This document shows positions 6,737-14,156 of a stretch of DNA of 14,156 nucleotides, piece after piece. The notes below the pieces were generated by a model. The model had not been told where the DNA came from. It made no database searches and saw only the letters and a list, made by a program, of their open reading frames with translations. The position numbers and the translations under genes were made by a program. Every line of letters starts with the position of its first letter. Positions within the stretch are counted from its first letter, which is position 1. Source of the DNA: Pleurotus ostreatus/Saccharomyces cerevisiae fusant (lineage: Eukaryota; Opisthokonta). Location: assembly GCA_024196135.1 (NCBI GenBank), contig JAMQCK010000905.1, positions 1 through 14,156 of the forward strand, read 5' to 3'.

Positions 6737-9440
6737 CTAGAAAATGGGAACAGAGTTCCGTCTGCGCTTCCCCCGCCTCATCCATCCTTCCACCCCACTA
6801 ACCTGACGCGTCCGATTGAATTCCTCCAGACCTGGCGGGCTCAAGAGCCTCTCTCTGTCGTCGGAGACCTCCCCGGTCTCGTCCATCACGCGTACGATGT
6901 CCTCGATGGGTACGTCTGGCATGAACTGGTCCATTTCCCTCGCCGCAGAATTACGGAGGCTGCCGTTGACACGCGCTCGCGGCTCGGCTGCAGGCTGAGG
7001 GACGGACCGCGGAGACTCGCCACCAGGCGGGAAGACAAGCGCCATGGAATGAGGCCGACGCCCGGGAGCAACGCGCAAGGGACTGGAAGGAGTGCGCGCC
7101 TGCCTGTGCTGGATGTTGGTGGGAGACGAAGGCGTCCTCGATTGCGTTTGAGAGGACATGCCGAAGACTGAGAGCGAGAAGCGACGCCTCGATTTCGAGA
7201 GAGGCATCATGATTGTCGGTGCCATACGAGGAGGCGAAGCTGGGGCTTCATGAGCACGGAAAGCCTGAGTAGCCGGTGGCGTAGGCGGCAAAGAGGTGAC
7301 GAGCGGCGTCGAGTGGCCAACACTACTGACGTTGGACGCGGGTTCGGAGGGACGAGAGGGTGCGCCCGGCCTCGAGCGATTTGCGCGGTTCAAGCGCTGC
7401 TGTCATTATTAGCGAAAGGTTGCTTCGAAAAAAATCCACCAGAACTCACCTCGCGCTCCGGAGGGCTAGGCGGCCTCCTTGGGGCCAGGTAATCCGCTTC
7501 TCGACGGGCAGGGCTATGATAGCTTCGCCGACGGATCGTCTGCGTCATGAGCACATCCAGCTTGTGCGAGGGACCCTTGTCTTTTAGTAACATGGTGCGC
7601 ATCCGAGAGCCCAGTTGCTTGATCTTTGAAAGCATGCCAGGGTTGACAAGCTCTGGTGTGGTGCTGACCCGCCGCAGATACTGGTGTCGCGCTGCCGCCG
7701 CTGAAGGAGACACTGCGCCAGTCTGTACGCTGGAGACGACAGGAGAGTGCGGTGTCGTCTGCCGCTCTCGAGAGCGAGACAGGATGCCGTTCAAAGGCAG
7801 AGCTCCCTCCTCGGAGTCCTCGAAGGTAGAGTTAAGGTACGTAGCAGCGAACTGAGCGACGCTAGAGTCCAGGAATGCTCGTGTAGTGTCACCGACGCCG
7901 TCGATGCTTGCCTCCGCGTCTGCGGAGAATTGATCTGCCCTCGACGGAGACGCGGCGTTGGGCGAAGTCGTCGAGGGCGACGGGAAGACGACACGGTGGC
8001 CGTCGTCATCATTGTCAAGCCCAAGCCTGACGCGCAGCGACGAGGACGGCGAAAGCGCAAGTGACTGAGGTAGTGACAGCGCAGGCGAAGGTTCGGAAAG
8101 GGCGTCCATCGAGAGCGTCCACGGCGTCTCGTCTGGCGTCACGGCTTCGCTGGTACTCGTAGACGCCGCCATGAGCATATGCGAATCGATGCTCAATGGA
8201 GTTAGGTCCATGCTCGTGCTGAAGTCGGGACTGCCGGGCAGAGAGAGCGTCGTAAGCATGCGGGTGGAGTAGATGCTATCGTCTTCGATCTCGAGTGATG
8301 ATTGCTGGTTGTTATACGGTCCTTGCACTGAGCCAAAGCTGAAGTAGTCGGCGTGAAGAAAAGAATCGTTCGAAGGTCGTGGTCGACGAGGAGAGGGACT
8401 GGGCGTGCCTGGAGAGTGACGAACGGCGCGCAAAGGTGATAAGTTTTCCTTGCCGGGCGTCGTGTTGTGAAGGCTGGACGGCAGCAAACTAGGCCCGAGT
8501 CGATTGGCTCCAACGCGAGGGCTGTCCGTTGATGTGGGGGAGGATCCATCGTGGGTTCGTGAGTCGTTCAAGCGGTCGATAGCATTGCGATTGCGATGAG
8601 ATGCAGGAGAAGAAAACATGATAGGCGAGAGCGTGAGGGGCGAGTTCGAAGAAGTCATTGGAGACGAAGAAAACGAAGAGGCGGAAGGGTGCCCGACCGA
8701 CAGAGAGGGTCGTGAGTGCGTGGTAGCGGAAGGAGAATTGCCAGAGAAATTGCCGTGACCAGAAAAGAAAGGCGAAGAGTTGAGCGTGCTGATGCTAGTC
8801 GCGGTGCGTACGCGGGAAGCTGGGCTGCCACGCATAGACAAACGAGAGGAGCGGACAGGCGACCGAGGCGGAGAGTCTTCGAGTCTTTTGTATGCGTGCC
8901 GAGCCGGCGAAATGGGGGGACTGTAGGCAGTACCAGACGAATCCTAGACTCTGTTAATCACGCATATATGCACTTGCAAGGGTGACAGCGTACCGATAGA
9001 CCTCGACTACCGGCATGCTGATGACAATGCGTGTCAGATACGGTGGATCAGAGGCAAACAGTACTCACCCTGTTGAGCTTCGTCAAATCTGAGCTCTGCG
9101 ACTGGAAGGGCGAGCTCGCCCCCGATCCGCCGGCCTCCAGATCCTCCCTAGGGTGCGCAGCGAAGGGTCGAAAGACGCTAGGCACGAAGCTCTGCAGCTT
9201 CTGAGCAGCAGTGTTGGACTGGAGAGACTGCGAAAGACGGTGCTGAAAGTCCACGACATGGTCGAGGTGCAGCGGGGATTCGTGGGTTGACGCGGTGCCC
9301 GATTGTGTGGCCTGGACGACGGGAGCGGGGAGAGTGGACGACCTCCTGCGCATCGACGCGTTCTTGTCGTATTCCTCGTGCCAGGCGCCGGGGACCATTG
9401 GCGATGGGCTTCTCCCCGTATGGACGCGCGAGTCCGCCAT
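6737..9440 (-). CDS. Large Ser/Pro-rich disordered protein of unknown family
   Basis: Minus-strand exons 9069-9440, 8994-9017 (24-nt microexon), 7450-8943 and 6737-7399 join to 850 codons plus stop, all introns phase 0 (51, 50 and 50 nt). The start is the first in-frame ATG after a stop at 9537-9539; an upstream exon cannot be excluded. The microexon adds eight residues (HAGSRGLS); skipping it keeps the frame. The protein is rich in Ser, Pro, Thr and Arg with dozens of SP/TP pairs, as in substrates of proline-directed kinases. Visible motifs are TPGKENLSP (KEN at 297-299), RSSTLP (33-38) and RVSTTP (557-562), both RxxTxP as in 14-3-3 sites, and RRRFSLS in the last exon. A basic, possibly helical stretch covers about 567-607. 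No membrane segment or enzyme domain is visible. A cell-cycle role is only a guess from motifs. Confidence 0.75.
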
Positions 9441-9624
9441 TTCTATCGGCCAGTCACGTCTTCTTGAACGACGCGTTCGTCTCGTCCTGCTCGACACGGC
9501 CGGAAAAGGCAGCGCCTCAAACCGCGAACCTCGACGTTACGCAACCAGCCAGACGAGATGATGGTCAAAAGCAAGATGCAATGTGATTGACGATCGTAAC
9601 ATGCTCGTCCGCCCGTCCTAAAAC

Positions 9625-9630
9625 CACGTG
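9625..9630. promoter_or_regulatory. CACGTG E-box upstream of the Ser/Pro-rich gene
   Basis: CACGTG lies 185 bp upstream of the ATG at 9440, inside the 253-bp gap 9441-9693 that also holds the aminotransferase 3' UTR. It matches the core bound by bHLH factors. A six-base match is weak evidence by itself. Confidence 0.25.
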
Positions 9631-9693
9631 TCGTACAAAGCTAGTGTAACAATAGTTCTACAGCCGCCGCCACTGGCGTCCCCATTTTGCCCC

Positions 9694-11242
<1,549 letters not shown>

Positions 11243-11744
11243 GATGAACGTCGAGGAAAGAAAAGTGATAAACGTCTACAGTTGGAGGCGCGTAAATACG
11301 CGTGCAGTGAGCGAGGGTCTAGACAGCGGAGTGGTTGCAAGGTTGGGGTTCCGGTTTGTTCCCCGCATCATGACGATGCAATCATGCGCATCTATATTTT
11401 CCTTTTCGGTAAACAGGTGGCGTCCTGTGCCTCTTGGAGAGCACCACCAGCGGCGTCGACGGACGTCCGCTCTGCACGCTGGTGCCTCAGTGCCGTCGTG
11501 TCGGAAGGTGCAAGTCACCGCGCGCGGTGGAGGAAGGATGGCCTCAGTGATCACGAACGTCATGGCTTCCTACCAGCTTCGCTCAATACCGTACATCTAA
11601 ACGAAGCCTTCGATTGGACAGTGACTGTGAACATGTCGAGGCCATCTGACTGTCAAGGATGCCCAGGTATACAAAGCCTGGGCTACCCACGGCCATTCAG
11701 CGCGCTGAGTGCGTCGCACACCGTTGAAAGGCCGAGAAGGTGGT

Positions 11745-11756
11745 CCGGGGCCCCGG
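11745..11756. repeat. GC-only 12-bp palindrome in the divergent promoter
   Basis: CCGGGGCCCCGG is self-complementary. It lies 121 bp before the synthetase ATG and about 500 bp from the aminotransferase ATG. It may be a factor site; its all-GC composition makes chance occurrence fairly likely. Confidence 0.5.
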
Positions 11757-11818
11757 GCCGATCGATGGTCAGTGACTCGACCTTGTCCCCTTGACTTGTT
11801 CCAGCCGACGTCCACATC

Positions 11819-11824
11819 TATAAG
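11819..11824 (+). promoter_or_regulatory. TATA box of the aspartyl-tRNA synthetase gene
   Basis: TATAAG (in CTATAAGAGCGG) lies 47 bp upstream of the ATG at 11866. With the usual 25-30 bp spacing to the transcription start, the 5' leader would be only about 15-20 nt. Confidence 0.5.
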
Positions 11825-11865
11825 AGCGGAAGTCGCCCAGCGGGAACGTATAGAACCGTCACATA

Positions 11866-13857
11866 ATGTCGGACCCCCAGCAGCCAGCAGCCGAGCAGAC
11901 CCAGCCACCCGCGGCGGCCCCGTCAGTAGCCTTCAAGCCACCGCAGATCTCGACTGACTAAATCCTGTAGCACCGAAGGGGAGACTGGCCCGTCCAAGAA
12001 CGAGCTCAAGAAACGCGCCAAGCAGGCCGAGAAAGAGAAGAAGGCCGCTGAGAAGGCAGCGCGTCAGGCGGAGCTCGCCGCGCAGCAAGCTGCCAGCCAG
12101 GATGTACGTCCCGGACTGATGAACCGATTGTGCGTCCCTAACCTCCGATTATCAGGATTTCTCGAAGGAGAACTACGGCCCCCTTCCCCTTAACAAGTCC
12201 CAGTCGCGTCCGAGGCAACCTCGCTTCCAGATCTCTACGCTCGAGGAACATGTCGGCGAGACTGTGATCCTCCGCGCTCGCGTGCATACCTCTCGCGGCA
12301 AGGGCAATGTCGTCTTCCTTGTCCTTCGCCAGAGGATCGACACCATCCAGGCTGTCTTGACCGCCAAGCCGGAGAAGGTCTCGAAGCCGATGGTGAAGTG
12401 GGCGAGCGGTCTCAGCGACGAGAGCATCGTCCTAGTCGAGGGTGTCGTGACGGCAGTACCTACCCCGATTCAGAGCACTACCATCCACAACGCGGAAATT
12501 CAGATTTCCAAGGTTTGTCTCCCCTGCACTTTAGGGGATATAGCTACTCACTGGTCCCTAGATTCACCTAATTGCGGGCCTTTCCGCGACTTTGCCATTC
12601 ACCATCGACGACGCCTCGCGCTCGGAAGCGGAGTTGCAGGCCGCCGACACCCAGTACAACAAGGTCCTCCTTGACACTCGCCTCAACAACCGTATCGTCG
12701 ATCTTCGGGTACGCCTGACTGCTAAATTGGCGTGTAATATGTCGACTAAGCCTGTCATTAGACGCAAACGAATCAGGCTATCTTCAAGCTGCAGGCTGCT
12801 ATCGGCAGCCTGTTCCGTGACTACCTGTCTGCCCGGGGCTTCACCGAGATTCACAGCCCGAAACTGCAGGGTCAGGCGACTGAGTCGGGCGCCTCCGTCT
12901 TCAAAGTCAGCTACTTCAAAGGTATTTACCTACCCTTGATGTGTGATCCAGGCATCTGACAGCGTCATTCAGGCAATGCTTTCCTCGCCCAGTCTCCCCA
13001 GCTCGCGAAGCAGATGTGCATTGCGGCTGACTTTGAGCGCGTCTACGAGATTGGTCCCGTCTTCCGTGCTGAGGATTCCAACACTCATCGCCATCTAACG
13101 GAGTTCATGGGCCTCGATCTGGAAATGACGATTGAGGAGCACTATCACGAAGTCATGGAAATGCTCGACGGGCTTTTCAAGAGCATCTTCGCTGGTCTGA
13201 AGGAGCAATATAAGACGGAGATCGATGCTGTCTACCGCCAATTCCCTGCCGAGGAGTTCAAGTGGAGGGAGGAGACTCTTGTCCTTTCGTTCAAGGAGGC
13301 CACGGACATGCTGGCCGAGGATGGCGTTCCCCGCGAGGACCTCGATGACATCAAGTGCGTATAAATTATTTTCCTGTGCAGTCCCTCATGCTAATTCTGT
13401 GTCGGCAGCACTGAGAACGAGAAGAGGCTCGGGCGTCTCGTGAAGGCAAAATACGACACCGACTACTACATCATCGATAAGTTCCCTATGGCTCTTCGGC
13501 CATTCTACACCATGCCTGACCCGAATGACCCTGTAAGTGGACCTCACCGTGCGAAGACGCCAGCTAACATGTCTTCCGTAGACGCTGTCCAACTCATATG
13601 ACTTCTTCATGCGTGGCGAGGAGATCCTCTCCGGCGCGCAGCGTATTCACGACCCGAACCTGCTGATCGAGAGCATGCGCGCGAAGGGCGTCAACCCGGA
13701 CGACATGAAGGACTACATCAACTCCTTCCGGCTCGGATGCGCGCCGCATGGCGGAGGAGGCATCGGTCTCGAGCGCGTGTTGATGCTTTTCCTGAAGCTC
13801 AACAACATTCGTCGGGCGTCGTTGTTCCCTCGCGACCCCAAGCGCCTCGAGCCGTGA
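11866..13857 (+). CDS. DPS1: Aspartyl-tRNA synthetase, cytosolic
   Basis: This class IIb synthetase charges tRNA-Asp with aspartate for cytosolic translation. Exons 11866-11921, 11971-12103, 12156-12512, 12562-12708, 12762-12921, 12973-13354, 13409-13532 and 13582-13857 join to 544 codons plus TGA, close to the yeast enzyme's length; the seven introns are 49-54 nt. After a Gln/Pro/Ala-rich start, residues 25-60 form a Lys-rich helix containing [11 protein letters not shown], a match to the tRNA-binding motif xSKxxLKKxxK of eukaryotic AspRS and LysRS. An OB-fold anticodon domain follows (about 80-185; [15 protein letters not shown]). The catalytic core has motif 1 ([14 protein letters not shown]), motif 2 ([15 protein letters not shown] from 315, ATP-binding Arg316) and motif 3 ([13 protein letters not shown] from 510, Arg518). 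No mitochondrial presequence is seen. All motifs are intact. Confidence 0.97.
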
Positions 13858-14156
13858 GCGGATGCTGCGCCCTCCCCAAAGCGAATTACCGACATCTCCG
13901 CGCGAGGAGACGGTTGTACACGTTTCCGTTGTGTATGCATATGCTAGATAGAATTCCACCCGCCGAAACCCGGTGCGAACATCGAAGTGATCATACCGAT
14001 GCGAAGCAACGAGAAGCTCCACCTTCCGAATAAGAGCGCGATGTGGACTGGAGCCAATTCGTGACACACGCGCCGCGCTAGCGCTCTTCTCATCGCAACC
14101 CCTACATTCAGCCCGTGCTGCTGCGCGAGGCAGGCGAGCGAGCAGCGTCCTTTTCC
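13858..14156. other. Downstream flank of DPS1; no gene seen
   Basis: The synthetase 3' UTR should lie here. A minus-strand open frame at 13594-14067 is mostly antisense to the last synthetase exon and shows no family resemblance. A CCAAT at 14054-14058 and a GCGCTAGCGC palindrome at 14075-14084 could belong to the promoter of a gene beyond the right edge. Confidence 0.5.

Larger units (their letters stand above)
11243..11865. promoter_or_regulatory. Bidirectional promoter region between AAT1 and DPS1
   Basis: This 623-bp gap separates two start codons pointing away from each other, so it must contain both promoters and 5' leaders. Visible sites are TATAAG at 11819-11824 for the synthetase, an ATTGG (reverse CCAAT) at 11613-11617, a 12-bp palindrome at 11745-11756 and a TGACTC at 11773-11778, one base short of the Gcn4/Cpc1 consensus TGACTCA. 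No convincing TATA box was seen for the aminotransferase. Open frames crossing the gap on both strands look like chance. Confidence 0.75.

Noticed and set aside
9441..9497. Extended N-terminus of the Ser/Pro-rich protein from 9497
   Set aside because: The frame there would begin at GTG; no in-frame ATG exists between the upstream stop (9537-9539) and 9440.
11773..11778. A confirmed Gcn4/Cpc1 site in the AAT1-DPS1 promoter
   Set aside because: TGACTC followed by G misses the last base of TGACTCA; a single near-match of six bases is too weak to list as its own feature.
11282..11794. Plus-strand open frame of 170 residues in the divergent promoter
   Set aside because: It overlaps the 5' leader and promoter region of two strong genes, begins at a non-ATG codon and has no family resemblance.
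13594..14067. Minus-strand open frame of 157 residues at the right end
   Set aside because: Most of it is antisense to the last AspRS exon, which encodes class II motif 3; no independent support.

Overview
The window is nuclear DNA of a filamentous fungus, most likely a basidiomycete of the Agaricomycetes type. The evidence is GC-rich coding sequence, genes split by very short introns (21 modelled, all 48-56 nt, mostly GTRNGT donors, CTRAY-like branch sites and YAG acceptors), tight gene spacing and eukaryotic housekeeping proteins. Nothing looks bacterial, viral or organellar.

Layout. (1) 1-632: promoter region, no gene seen. (2) 633-2751, plus strand: a four-exon gene for a WD40-like beta-propeller protein of unknown function (655 aa, paralogue A). 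(3) 2752-4347: a 1.6 kb spacer without a convincing protein gene. It holds two core-promoter-like stretches, one well-formed 47-nt intron, a degenerate tandem array of about 180-200 bp units, and a small tRNA-like remnant with a pol III A-box. (4) 4348-6481, minus strand: a second four-exon gene (658 aa, paralogue B), related to A, with all three introns at the same positions and phases. A and B form an inverted, tail-to-tail duplicate pair. (5) 6737-9440, minus strand: a large Ser/Pro-rich, mostly disordered protein (about 850 aa) with many S/T-P sites, a KEN box and 14-3-3-like motifs; family unknown. (6) 9694-11242, minus strand: mitochondrial aspartate aminotransferase (six exons, 428 aa). 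(7) 11866-13857, plus strand: cytosolic aspartyl-tRNA synthetase (eight exons, 544 aa). The last 299 bases hold no visible gene.

How the genes relate. The aminotransferase (which makes or consumes aspartate) and the aspartyl-tRNA synthetase (which uses it) are head-to-head across a 623-bp shared promoter region, a possible co-regulated pair. The WD40 pair is best explained by DNA-level inverted duplication of an intron-containing gene, followed by divergence: A gained or kept a basic nuclear-localisation-like motif, and B expanded a nearly pure acidic tract. Both kept a 51-nt last intron that is stop-free and a multiple of three, so unspliced transcripts would still encode full-length proteins. 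Gene models come from reading splice signals, protein-family similarity and A/B comparison; there are no transcript data.
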